From Larkinella terrae (GTDB lineage Bacteria; Bacteroidota; Bacteroidia; Cytophagales; Spirosomataceae), in assembly GCF_009668025.1 (NCBI RefSeq), contig NZ_WJXZ01000007.1:291152-355151 (forward strand): a stretch of DNA of 64,000 bases, given 5' to 3'. Below the pieces are notes generated by a model. That model did no database searches and was not told the DNA's origin. It saw only the letters and a list, made by a program, of their open reading frames with translations. The position numbers were made by a program, and so were the translations under genes. Positions within the stretch are counted from its first letter, which is position 1; each line of letters opens with the position of its first letter. Of the stretch, positions 9,241 to 18,146 are shown one piece after another.

Positions 9241-9990
9241 TTACCGAAGGGTATCTTTCTGAAGATCCGGCTGATTTCGTTTGACGAGGGCCGGAAGTTG
9301 AATGGCCGGACCGTTTTCCCAGGAATCTGCGCCGGTGATGGACGCCCGGCCCAGAATGTCGCTGCGTAATTGCCGCTTTTCCGCCGACTCGATATGAAGC
9401 CGCTTATCCCGGTTTTTCAGCAGATCGGGATCAAGCTGACCATCCCGCGTAAAACTCATCAGCAAAGCCGGTCCGCCGAGGGGCAGCTTCGAATTTGAAC
9501 CGTTTTGCCAGGTTTGCCAGGTTTTTCCGTAGGCAGACACCAGTCTTCCCATCAGGTCGTGTTCCTGTTCATCCGACAGATTGGGCGCAACCAGCAAACC
9601 GCCTTTGACCAGATACCGGTAACTATGCCAGAGCTTTTTTTCATCCTCCGGCAATGTTTTAAACAACCGCTCCGAGATAATGTATTCAACACCAGTCAGT
9701 TTGGCATTCCTCGCATTTCCGTCGAAAATAACACACTGCGTTACATCTTCGCTGAGCTGCGAACAATAGTGATGCGTTTCCTGCTGGCTGGCACGGTTTC
9801 CGCTAAAAAAATGAAAATCGTTGAGGTATAATTGAAACGAACTGATCGGAATCCCGCTGGAATCTGCCTTTAATCGGCTGTTCAGAAGCGGTTTTTCATT
9901 ATCGGAAGATTGTACTTTAGTAGAGGCAGTATCTTCTCCACAGGCCAGTATCAACGAAGCCAAAGCTAGGTAAAACCCGAATTTGATCAT
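9241..9990 (-). CDS. DUF1264 (OBAP-like) lipoprotein
   Basis: 249 residues with a lipoprotein signal peptide (LALASLILACGED, lipobox Cys at residue 17), so it is predicted to be membrane-anchored outside the cytoplasm. The body matches DUF1264, the domain of plant oil-body-associated proteins: QETHHYCSQLSEDVTQCVIF, LTGVEYIISERLFKTLP and LWHSYRYLVKGGLLVAP. YGKTWQTWQ and LPLGGPALLMSFTRDGQLD follow. The molecular function of the family is unknown. It stands alone between the ROK/SIS pair and the four-helix sensor gene. Confidence 0.85.
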   Translation of the reverse strand: MIKFGFYLALASLILACGEDTASTKVQSSDNEKPLLNSRLKADSSGIPISSFQLYLNDFHFFSGNRASQQETHHYCSQLSEDVTQCVIFDGNARNAKLTGVEYIISERLFKTLPEDEKKLWHSYRYLVKGGLLVAPNLSDEQEHDLMGRLVSAYGKTWQTWQNGSNSKLPLGGPALLMSFTRDGQLDPDLLKNRDKRLHIESAEKRQLRSDILGRASITGADSWENGPAIQLPALVKRNQPDLQKDTLR

Positions 9991-10160
9991 TGTAATGAAG
10001 TACTCCTTTTTTCTCAGGTAAGCAGAGAGATAGACTGTAAAATAGGTTCGGAGTAAATGTACACCAGTAAATTCATTTCCAGTAAGGAAGTTTATTAACG
10101 GATCAGTTTATTTTCCGATTTCAAACCAATAGTTATTTGTATATAAAAACAAATATCCTG

Positions 10161-10844
10161 TTAGTTTAAGTGAAAAGGTTGTTTGTCGTGCGTAGTAATT
10201 CTGGAATTATAAATCAGGCCTAATATCAGTAGTCCGATGAAAATAGCAATGGCTATCTGCAAGGTAGAAATGAGATTAAACTGGGATGATTCGCTTTTTG
10301 ATTCCTTCACAAGGCTTTGGCCCTCAGTATATTGAATCGTTATTAAATCATTTAAACCCTTTATTAATTGCTGAAATACAACCGACCCCTTTTCATTGAA
10401 TAACTCACAACCGGTTTCTTTATAACCCGTTTGTACACAGTGGAGAATCTTATTTTCGAGTTGCCCGTATTGATTAACCCGGTTTTTAAATAACTGAAGG
10501 CTTTTCGCTTCCTCGGCGATCAGGAATGTTTTTTCGTAATTGGTGAGCAGCGAATCAATCGAACGATTCTGTTTTTTAAGTAGCCGGTTGATTTCCTGTG
10601 GTGAAGAATGAGCGGAAGAGAAAAGATAGCGTTCCAGTATCAACCGTTTGGTGTATAAATTCTCGCTTAAATAAACCATATCGACCGCCGGAACCAGGCG
10701 ATCCCGATAAATGGAAGAGAAAGATTTATCAATGTCATTTATATTTCTTCGCGAAAGAAATGTACTCAATACAATGAGTAGCATAATTCCGGTTAATAGA
10801 ACTGCCGCTTTTAATTTTTGCTGGATAACAAAGGACCATTTCAT
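10161..10844 (-). CDS. Orphan four-helix-bundle (MCP-type) sensor membrane protein
   Basis: About 227 residues with a helix near residues 10-30, an extracytoplasmic helical region of about 155 residues, and a second helix near 195-215. The pattern (IDKSFSSIYRDRLVPAVDMVYLSENLY) resembles the four-helix-bundle ligand domain of methyl-accepting chemotaxis proteins. No HAMP, kinase or chemotaxis signalling domain follows: only about 13 residues lie after the last helix. Two cysteines in the loop (HCVQTGYKETGCELF) could form a disulfide. The start at 10844 is chosen because it sits just before the first helix. Partner and function are unknown. Confidence 0.7.
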   Translation of the reverse strand: MKWSFVIQQKLKAAVLLTGIMLLIVLSTFLSRRNINDIDKSFSSIYRDRLVPAVDMVYLSENLYTKRLILERYLFSSAHSSPQEINRLLKKQNRSIDSLLTNYEKTFLIAEEAKSLQLFKNRVNQYGQLENKILHCVQTGYKETGCELFNEKGSVVFQQLIKGLNDLITIQYTEGQSLVKESKSESSQFNLISTLQIAIAIFIGLLILGLIYNSRITTHDKQPFHLN

Positions 10845-10996
10845 ACGAATCGTGATTTGAACTACCGGGAAATTTCGTCCCGATTGGTTTATTATCAACG
10901 AAATTTAGACTATTTGTGTATAGATTTTACTATTTCCGGATTTGGAAGTCAATAATTGGGAAACAAACCAGTAGCCGACCCGCCTTGCCCACTATT

Positions 10997-12568
10997 TTAG
11001 TGGGCCACAACCATTTTTCTGGTGAAAACACCCTGAGCGGTTTCGACCCGCAGAAGATACGTGCCGGTTGGCAGGTTGCTGACATTGAACCGCACGGAGG
11101 TGGCGGTTGGCCGCGATGACCGCACGGGCAAAATCCGCCCCTGCAAGTCGGAAATTGTCAGATTTTTTACCCCCTGAGTCAGCCAGTCCGACTCTAGCAC
11201 CACCTCGCTCGAAGCCGGATTAGGATACAAGCGGGCATCCGAACGAACCGGCTCGACCGCCGTAATGGTTTGCCGAAATACCGGCACCGCCGGAAAATCC
11301 CGGAATAGCGCAGCGGTTTCAACACTGGCGTCGGCCCCAAACCAGTCGGTCAGGATCGCTGCGTAAACCTGGCGAAAATCAGTCTGCATTTTCAGGTTAC
11401 TGGCGTCCAGATCGCTCAGGTTCGGATTTTTGCCCACAATCACGGTTTTAACGGCATTGCCAAAAACAAACATCGGAGCCGAAGTGCCGTGGTCCGTGCC
11501 GAAACTCCCGTTGGATTTGGCCCGTCGCCCGAATTCCGAAAACGTCATCCCCACCACCCGATCATCGACTTTCAGTTGCGTCAGGTCGTTTTGAAAGGCC
11601 AAAACCGCGTCAGAAAGGGTTTTCAGCAGGGTTGCGTGCGTACCAGTGGTGGTGTCGGAAGCAACCACCTGGTTGGCATGATTATCAAAACCGCCCAAAG
11701 TGAGGTAATAAACTTTCGTTTGCAAACCGCCACTGATGAGTCGGGCGATGATTTTTAACTGGTCGCCGAGGGCATTTTTATCGGGATACACTGCCAGATT
11801 TTTTCCCTTGCCAGCCGCGGTTTTGATCTGGCTGGCATAACTGACCGAACTGGCCTGCTGTTGGCGAATGAAGTCGATCTGTCGTCCGGCATAGCCCGGA
11901 ATCGTGGTCAGCGGATCTTTGGGCGTTTCGCCCACCAGCCGCGCAAACGTCTCGGGATCTTGCAGCACAATGGCCATTGAGTTGGTCGGGCCGAGGAGGG
12001 TTGTTGCCGTTACATAGCCAATCTGAACGGCTGGCGGGTCGGGTAATTTGTCGGTTGGGTAATTTTCGGGAAATCCCGGAAACCGACTGTCCAGGTAGCG
12101 CCCGGTCCAGCCCGAGGTAGCGGTTTTGTCCGCATCCGTTCCCGTCATCCAGATGTCGCTCGCCCGAAAATGGGAAAAATTGGGCGACGGATACGAAACG
12201 CCCTGCACAATACTCAGTTTGCCTTCGTTAAACAACTGCTGCATTCCGGTCATCGCCGGATGCAGACCGGTTTCCGGATAATACTTCAGTTTCAGCGCTT
12301 TGGCTTCGGGAATGGCAATGTTTCCCCGAAAACTCGCGGACGAGTACAGATTCATCTGGTCGAGCGGGATCACCGTGTTCAGGCCATCGTTCCCGCCCTG
12401 TAACTGAATGATGACCAGCACCCGATCGCTTTGCTCGGCCAGGCTGATCAGCGATTGCACAAACGACGACGGACGCGCAAAGGCCCGGGCGCCATACCCA
12501 TCGACCAGAACCGGCAGCAGCAGCGAGGAGGCAGCGTGTTGTAAAAAATGACGACGCGATAGTTTCAT
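10997..12568 (-). CDS. DUF1501 family secreted protein with T9SS sorting domain
   Basis: 523 residues. A twin-arginine-like signal starts MKLSRRHFLQHAASSLLLP, then a DUF1501 domain (sulfatase-like fold) spans about residues 45-420 with VIIQLQGGNDGLNTVIP, GMTFSEFGRRAKSNGSFGTDHG and MFVFGNAV. The last 80 residues (LYPNPASSEVVLES to GVFTRKMVVAH) are a type A C-terminal sorting domain of the type IX secretion system. A Tat signal combined with a T9SS tail predicts export of a folded protein to the cell surface. It is the second gene after DUF1800, 16 bp apart, the pairing usual in Bacteroidota and Planctomycetes. The function is unknown. Confidence 0.92.
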   Translation of the reverse strand: MKLSRRHFLQHAASSLLLPVLVDGYGARAFARPSSFVQSLISLAEQSDRVLVIIQLQGGNDGLNTVIPLDQMNLYSSASFRGNIAIPEAKALKLKYYPETGLHPAMTGMQQLFNEGKLSIVQGVSYPSPNFSHFRASDIWMTGTDADKTATSGWTGRYLDSRFPGFPENYPTDKLPDPPAVQIGYVTATTLLGPTNSMAIVLQDPETFARLVGETPKDPLTTIPGYAGRQIDFIRQQQASSVSYASQIKTAAGKGKNLAVYPDKNALGDQLKIIARLISGGLQTKVYYLTLGGFDNHANQVVASDTTTGTHATLLKTLSDAVLAFQNDLTQLKVDDRVVGMTFSEFGRRAKSNGSFGTDHGTSAPMFVFGNAVKTVIVGKNPNLSDLDASNLKMQTDFRQVYAAILTDWFGADASVETAALFRDFPAVPVFRQTITAVEPVRSDARLYPNPASSEVVLESDWLTQGVKNLTISDLQGRILPVRSSRPTATSVRFNVSNLPTGTYLLRVETAQGVFTRKMVVAH

Positions 12569-12584
12569 TGGGCGAAAATTTCAT

Positions 12585-14135
12585 TTAATAAACCTGGTAT
12601 TCTGCCATTCGGAAAACGTATTGCAGGAAAGCAGTTAGTTTGGTCTGGACGGCCCGTTTTTTGGCGGCATCGTTCGGAGATTTGACGTAATCGTTCCACT
12701 CACCAGCCCATTCATAACGCGGAATCGAATTGAGCAAAACCGTATCGGTCAGAAAGTCTTTTTGCGCCTGCGTCAGGGCAACCGCCAGCAACTGCCCCGT
12801 TAGTTCATTAACCAGTTTCGCCGGATCCGTGGGGTCGGAAAGCGTTTTGACGTAGGGCAGAATGTCGATAACCGGTTTTCCGTTCAGCTTCAGGGCGCTG
12901 GTCGTTAAGGCATCGCCGAAAGAACCGCGTAGCCCCAGCGTAGCCGAATTAATCCACTGCTGGTAATAACCGGTTTGGTAGAAAGCCGTCCAGCCGAAAA
13001 CCGTCGGCGGATTCAGTAATTCCTGCTTCTCTTCCTTGACCCGGGCATTGATGTAATTCCCAACCTGGTGAAAAGCCGTTATGTTCTGGGAGGAGTCCGG
13101 TGCCTGAACATCCCAGAAGCGCAAGGTGCTCACAACCAGATCGGCTGGCGATTTAATGATGGCACCCCGCAAGGATTCATCGAAGAAATGCTGGCTTTGA
13201 AATAGAGCCGATAACACCGGTTTTACCTCAAAATTATTCTTCCGGAAAACCTCCGCCAGGGGCTGGATAAAATTAGTTTCGACGTCTGCCGGAATCTCCG
13301 AGTTGATAAACCAGCGGTAAAGTTTGCGGCAGATGTAGCGGGGCGTTTCTGCCTGGCGCAGAATCATATCCAGCAGCTCATTTAGTTCGTCCAGACCCGC
13401 ATTGTTTCCCGTTCGCCCTTTAATCACGGTATTCTGATAGGCTGCCGAGAACTGTTTATCGCCGGTATCGTGCCGGTTGGCCCGAAACGCGCTGGTGATG
13501 GCCGCATTGTTGACATCGCGGTAACCGGTGTCGGCCCAGCCCGTCAGGACGCGCGCGGCCGCCTTGACGTCGTCTTCCGTATACCCGCCGTTGCGACCGA
13601 TCGTAAAAAGCTCCTGGAGTTCGCGGGCGTAGTTTTCGTTAGCGGTACCGGCTACGTTCTGATTTCCGTTCAAAAACCGGAGCATGGCCGGGTCCTGCGT
13701 GATGGCGATAGTGAACGCTTTAAAATTGCCCAGTGCGTGTTGCCGCAGCAGGCAGTTATAGCGGTACGTGTAGCGGTAATCCGTCACGGTTGCATCGTTG
13801 GTGACGAAGTGGTTCGACCAGAACAGCGTCATTTTTTCGAGCAGCGAAACCGGTTCATTGAGCATCAGATTGGCCCACCAGTTTTTAACGTACTGCTTTA
13901 ATTTTCCCGTGTTGACCGAATCGAAAGGCAGGTCGTGAAACGTCTTGCCGGTTTCCAACGAAAGGGGAGGAGCAGGAACGGGCTGATCGGCCAGCAGTTT
14001 GGCCACCACCTGAGCCGCCGTTTGACCAGCCAACGCTTTGATCTGACCGGCGGTTGGGCCAAACGTGGCCCGGCGCAGGAGATAAGCCACCTGATCCGCC
14101 GTCAGCGGTTTCGGATATGCATCCAGTAAAGCCAA
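12585..14135 (-). CDS. DUF1800 family protein
   Basis: 516 residues matching DUF1800: LLRRATFGPTAGQIKAL near the N-terminus, then LMLNEPVSLLEKMTLFWSNHF, NYARELQELFTIGRNGGYTEDDVKAAARVLTGW and ICRKLYRWFI. No signal peptide is evident. It is the first gene of an operon with the downstream DUF1501 gene. The two families occur together so often that they are presumed to act together at the cell envelope; the biochemical role is not established. It is divergent from the DUF418 gene pair across a 266-bp gap. Confidence 0.9.
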   Translation of the reverse strand: MALLDAYPKPLTADQVAYLLRRATFGPTAGQIKALAGQTAAQVVAKLLADQPVPAPPLSLETGKTFHDLPFDSVNTGKLKQYVKNWWANLMLNEPVSLLEKMTLFWSNHFVTNDATVTDYRYTYRYNCLLRQHALGNFKAFTIAITQDPAMLRFLNGNQNVAGTANENYARELQELFTIGRNGGYTEDDVKAAARVLTGWADTGYRDVNNAAITSAFRANRHDTGDKQFSAAYQNTVIKGRTGNNAGLDELNELLDMILRQAETPRYICRKLYRWFINSEIPADVETNFIQPLAEVFRKNNFEVKPVLSALFQSQHFFDESLRGAIIKSPADLVVSTLRFWDVQAPDSSQNITAFHQVGNYINARVKEEKQELLNPPTVFGWTAFYQTGYYQQWINSATLGLRGSFGDALTTSALKLNGKPVIDILPYVKTLSDPTDPAKLVNELTGQLLAVALTQAQKDFLTDTVLLNSIPRYEWAGEWNDYVKSPNDAAKKRAVQTKLTAFLQYVFRMAEYQVY

Positions 14136-14401
14136 GATAGGATAGAGTTATCGGTTGTAACTAACTGATCACAATAAGGTACATAAGGTTTAGTTAACAA
14201 TCCAGTAATTAATTGATTTTTAATCGGTTTGGCGCTCTTCTCCGCTCAGGAAAGAGTAGTTTTTTCAACGAATTTGAATCCCAAATGACCGATTCCTAAA
14301 TAGTTAAAGCCGGGAATCCGCAAATTCGATATATTAACTCAGTCATTTTGAAGGCGTTTCAATTCGCTACTTTCTCCCTTCAAGTACCTAACTAATTTTT
14401 A
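14136..14401. other. Divergent intergenic region, no gene seen
   Basis: This 266-bp A/T-rich gap separates DUF1800 (-) from the first DUF418 gene (+) and must hold promoters for both. I see no clear TAnnTTTG box, no open frame with coding character and no RNA gene. Confidence 0.5.
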
Positions 14402-15802
14402 ATGGAAGCTGCACAAGCGCCTAATCTGGATCAAACTGCGCCGGGGCCTCGGATCGGGCGGTTTTCAACTCTCGACATCCTTCGGGGAACTGCCTTGCTG
14501 GGTATTTTGCTGGTGAATATTCAGGCTTTTGGACTGACCGAACCGCAGATTCAGCACTTTATTCGGGGGCCTCACGGCGGCAGTTACTGGCTGATCACCC
14601 TGATTCAGGTGTTGTTTGGTCATTCCATGCAGGCCGCTTTCACAATGGCGTTCGGGGCCGGCATTCTGCTCTTTCTGGGTAAAACAAAAACCGCAAACGG
14701 GATGGCCGCTCCCGAATTATACATCCGGCGCCAGATGTGGCTCATTGCGTTCGGGCTGATCAACGCGATCGGATTCCTCTGGACCTATGATCTGCTTTTC
14801 CTTTACGGAATCGTGGGCATCTTGTTGTTTCCGTTTCGGTTGATGTCCATGCGGACTTTGCTGGTCAGCGCGCTTGCGATGGGTTTGATTTACAGCGGAA
14901 AAACCTACTGGAATTTCACGGAGCAAAAGGAAAAGTACGAGAAATACCAAAAAGTAGTTGCGCTCGAAAAGAAGCAGAAGCAACTTGACAAGAAAACCGC
15001 AACAAAAGCGAAAAAAGCAGCACTTAACGATGAGCAGAAAGACGATAAATCGGCCTGGGAAGGATTGGTAAAAAGCCACCAATACGATAAAAAGCAGGAT
15101 GAGTCCACCATCAAAGCCATGCGCTCCGACTATTCGACGGTTTGGAGTCATTTGCTGCCGACTATCCAGGCCACGCAGGCGCAGTACCTTTACCGGCTGG
15201 GTTTGTGGGATATTGCCTCGATGATCTTACTGGGTATGGCGCTGTTTCGGTGGGGGTTCTACACCGATCAATTGACGACCCGGCAGTACACCGGTTTGGC
15301 CGCGGTCGGGTTGTTAATCGGACAGGCGCTGGCCTGGCTATCGGTTTTCTCGAATGAATGGCTGCTCACGGATTTTACGAACTATATTTCTACCAGTTGG
15401 TTGCCGCTTCACGAGGTTTTTCGACCCTTTTCGCAGGCGCTGTCCGCGGTCGGCTGGGCCAGTCTGGTCATGGTGCTGTACCGGCTAAATTTTGCAGGCT
15501 GGTGGTGGCAGGCCGTTGGAGCGGTAGGGCAAATGGGGCTGACCACCTACCTCACCCAGTCGGTTGCGTGTACGTTGTTTTTTAATGGCTACGGTTTTGG
15601 GTATTTTGGTCAGCTCCGGCTTTCCGCGCTTTACCTGATTGTGGCCGAACTCTGGTTGCTGCAGATCGTCTTCAGCGTGGTTTGGCTGCGTCATTTTCGG
15701 CTTGGCCCGGTCGAATGGCTCTGGAAGTCGCTGACCACTGGCCAGTGGCAGCCCCTGCGTCGGCACGAACCGGGCCCCGAATCCACCCCGGTTTTATCCT
15801 AA
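14402..15802 (+). CDS. DUF418 (YeiB-like) membrane protein, first of a tandem pair
   Basis: 466 residues. The N-terminal half has about five helices and the motifs FSTLDILRGTALLGILLVNI and AFTMAFGAGILLFLG. The C-terminal DUF418 domain (about 265-440) has LGMALFRWGF, AVGQMGLTTYLTQSV and FNGYGFGYFG. Between them, residues 171-245 form a highly charged, Lys-rich predicted helix or coiled coil that is probably cytoplasmic. The family is thought to comprise transporters or acyltransferase-like proteins, but substrates are not established. The next gene encodes a paralogue with the same architecture. Confidence 0.88.
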   Translation: MEAAQAPNLDQTAPGPRIGRFSTLDILRGTALLGILLVNIQAFGLTEPQIQHFIRGPHGGSYWLITLIQVLFGHSMQAAFTMAFGAGILLFLGKTKTANGMAAPELYIRRQMWLIAFGLINAIGFLWTYDLLFLYGIVGILLFPFRLMSMRTLLVSALAMGLIYSGKTYWNFTEQKEKYEKYQKVVALEKKQKQLDKKTATKAKKAALNDEQKDDKSAWEGLVKSHQYDKKQDESTIKAMRSDYSTVWSHLLPTIQATQAQYLYRLGLWDIASMILLGMALFRWGFYTDQLTTRQYTGLAAVGLLIGQALAWLSVFSNEWLLTDFTNYISTSWLPLHEVFRPFSQALSAVGWASLVMVLYRLNFAGWWWQAVGAVGQMGLTTYLTQSVACTLFFNGYGFGYFGQLRLSALYLIVAELWLLQIVFSVVWLRHFRLGPVEWLWKSLTTGQWQPLRRHEPGPESTPVLS

Positions 15803-15825
15803 ACACTTCACAACCTGACCTTTGC

Positions 15826-17244
15826 ATGGAAACTTCTCCTTCATCTTATCTGCCAGCGGATGCCTCCGCTACCCTGTTTTCCGCAACTTCAACGGATTAT
15901 TCAACTACCGTCGATTCCCCGCAGCCCGTTGCCAAAGCCGACCGGATTCAGACCATCGACCTGATTCGGGGTCTGGCACTGCTGGGCATTCTGATGATGA
16001 ATATTAAAAGTTTTGGCTACGTCTGGTCCGGATTTATCAACATCGTCAAGCATCCGGAAAGTACGGATTTTTATACGCTGGCGGTGGTCGATACGGCTTT
16101 TGCGGGCACCATGCGGGCTTTGTTTTCGATGCTTTTCGGGGCCGGAATGATTCTGTTTCTGACGAATAAACCGGAGCAGGGGCAGGGCCCAACGGTAGCC
16201 GACTATTATTATCGGCGTCTGCTCTGGCTCGTCCTGTTCGGGGTTTTTAACGCTTATATTCTACTCTGGTCGGGAGATATCCTTTATTTCTACGGGCTTT
16301 GCGGCATGCTGTTGTATCCTTTCCGAAAAATGAAGCCGGGCTGGCTGGTCGTAATGGCGGTTTTGTGCATTGGGGCTAATTATTTGCGCAATGATCTGTG
16401 GTACAGCGGAATGCGTGAAAACCGGACCGGCTATCTGGAAGCGGTCAAGCTTGAAAAAGCGCATAAAAAACCGTCGGCCAAGCAACTGGAGGCCAAAACC
16501 GCCTGGGAAAATTTCGAGAAGAACTTCAAGCCGGACCCCAAACGGGATGCCAAACTGGTCAAGGAACGCCGTTCGGGTTACGGCACGGTTTTCGCCAGCC
16601 TGATCCCGAACAACAGCGGGGCCGAATCCTGGGGTGTTTATTTTGGCAGTTGGGATATGCTGTCGATGATGTTTCTGGGCATGGCTTTACTCGGGTGGGG
16701 CTTCTTTTCCAATAAGCTGCCCACCTCGACCTACGCTGTTGCCTTGCTGGTCGGGTACGGCCTGGGATTTCCGATCAGTTGGTTCTTTTTCCGTGCCAGC
16801 TTTGTCGACTGGCTCCAGAACGCAGGGCAGGTGTTCGATACGTTCCGGGTCGATCCGTTCCAGCTTTATGATCTCCGGCGGGGGTTGCTGGCCGTTGGTC
16901 ACGCCAGTTTGCTCATCCTGGTTTACCGCTCGAACGTCGTTCCCTGGCTCATGAAAGCCCTGACGGCCGTGGGGCAGATGGCTTTTACCAACTACCTCAT
17001 GCAGAGTATCATCTGTACACTTTTCTTCAACGGCTACGGGTTGGGCTATTTCGGCAAACTGGCTTACCACGAACTTTATTACCTCGTTGCGGGCGTGTGG
17101 GTTTTTCAACTGATCACATCGCCCATCTGGCTGAGCTATTTCCGGTTTGGTCCTTTTGAATGGCTCTGGCGGTCGCTGACCTACTGGAAACCGCAACCCA
17201 TGCTGATTCGGCCAAAACCGACCGCCGAAACCGCATTGGCTTAG
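15826..17244 (+). CDS. DUF418 (YeiB-like) membrane protein, second of a tandem pair
   Basis: 472 residues and clearly paralogous to the upstream product: IQTIDLIRGLALLGILMMNI, ALFSMLFGAGMILFL, AVGQMAFTNYLMQSI and FNGYGLGYFGKL recur in order. It also carries a Lys-rich charged segment (about residues 205-255), shorter than in its neighbour. The start at 15826 (METSPSSY) lies 23 bp after the upstream stop; the frame extending back to 15682 overlaps the upstream gene and is rejected. The pair is probably one operon created by duplication. Substrate unknown. Confidence 0.88.
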   Translation: METSPSSYLPADASATLFSATSTDYSTTVDSPQPVAKADRIQTIDLIRGLALLGILMMNIKSFGYVWSGFINIVKHPESTDFYTLAVVDTAFAGTMRALFSMLFGAGMILFLTNKPEQGQGPTVADYYYRRLLWLVLFGVFNAYILLWSGDILYFYGLCGMLLYPFRKMKPGWLVVMAVLCIGANYLRNDLWYSGMRENRTGYLEAVKLEKAHKKPSAKQLEAKTAWENFEKNFKPDPKRDAKLVKERRSGYGTVFASLIPNNSGAESWGVYFGSWDMLSMMFLGMALLGWGFFSNKLPTSTYAVALLVGYGLGFPISWFFFRASFVDWLQNAGQVFDTFRVDPFQLYDLRRGLLAVGHASLLILVYRSNVVPWLMKALTAVGQMAFTNYLMQSIICTLFFNGYGLGYFGKLAYHELYYLVAGVWVFQLITSPIWLSYFRFGPFEWLWRSLTYWKPQPMLIRPKPTAETALA

Positions 17245-17335
17245 CGAGGATGTCGCTGTCTATGGATTTATCTTTTTTATCGTTTGCAATAAGAAGGAAA
17301 CGGCATCCGAATGCTTTATAGAGAAAAAGTCATGT

Positions 17336-18064
17336 ATGCGATTCGCTGGAATTGGTTGTCTTGTTTCCCTTGTTTTGATGCTTTCAACCTCGGTATCAGT
17401 CGGTTATCCGGCATGCCCGGATGCCTCCGAACCCAACCAGAACGACACGACCAGCCAGGAGATAACGATCCTTGGCCTGGGTGATTCCATCACGCAGGGC
17501 GGTGCCGATTTTGTCTCGTATCTTTTTCCGCTTCAGAAAAAAATCCGGGACGCGCGGTATAGGCTGAAGTTTATTGGCCCGAAGCCCAGTGTCAGCCCAA
17601 CCGACACGGTTTACAACGCGGGATACGGGGGCAAAAATGCGGAGTATCTGGCGTCGATCGTCGATAGCATTTACACCCGGTTTCCCGCAGATGTGGTTTT
17701 GCTGCACACCGGACATAACCATTTTGATACCGAAAAACCGGTCGCGGGGATTATTGCGGCCCAACAATCAATTATCAGCAAGCTAACGGCCATCAACCCG
17801 CGGGTGATCATTCTGGTGGCGCAGGTTATTACCAGCGGGAAATTGCCCAAGTACAGCTACATCCCGGCCCTGAACGAGGAAATCAAAGCGATGGTTAACC
17901 ACCTGAATTCGAAGAATTTGATTCTGGTCAATCAGGCCAAAGGCTGGGACTGGCAAAAAATGACGATCGCGGACAAAGTTCATCCGAACGCTGTGGGTGC
18001 GGAAAAAATGGCGCAGACCTGGTTTCGGGCGTTGAAGCGGAAGTTATCGGTTCGCTCGAAATGA
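17336..18064 (+). CDS. Secreted SGNH/GDSL-type hydrolase
   Basis: 242 residues with a hydrophobic signal sequence over about 22 residues. SGNH blocks are visible: GLGDSITQGG (catalytic Ser), NAGYGGKNAEYL (Gly of block II), LLHTGHNHFD (the Asn of block III) and ADKVHPNAVGAEKM (Asp and His of block V). It is predicted to be an extracytoplasmic esterase or carbohydrate deacetylase; the substrate cannot be inferred. It is a single gene 91 bp after the DUF418 pair and convergent with the Tat-exported epimerase-like gene. Confidence 0.85.
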   Translation: MRFAGIGCLVSLVLMLSTSVSVGYPACPDASEPNQNDTTSQEITILGLGDSITQGGADFVSYLFPLQKKIRDARYRLKFIGPKPSVSPTDTVYNAGYGGKNAEYLASIVDSIYTRFPADVVLLHTGHNHFDTEKPVAGIIAAQQSIISKLTAINPRVIILVAQVITSGKLPKYSYIPALNEEIKAMVNHLNSKNLILVNQAKGWDWQKMTIADKVHPNAVGAEKMAQTWFRALKRKLSVRSK

Positions 18065-18088
18065 GTAGGTTTCTGCCGGTTGGAGAAA

Positions 18089-18146
18089 GAACCCGCTGTC
18101 AGGGTCTTCAACCGTACGACGGCCCGGCGCTGACAGGGGTGGTTCT
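18089..18146. repeat. Imperfect inverted repeat between convergent genes
   Basis: The segment near 18089-18104 (AGAACCCGCTGTCAGG) pairs imperfectly with 18130-18146 (CTGACAGGGGTGGTTCT). The internal word GCTGTCAG/CTGACAG is the strongest part. The right arm runs into the stop codon of the downstream minus-strand epimerase-like gene. It is a probable shared 3' end structure. Confidence 0.6.

Noticed and set aside
10916-11119. Plus-strand frame of 67 codons near the DUF1501 3' end
   Set aside because: Overlaps the T9SS tail coding region on the other strand and has no recognisable feature.
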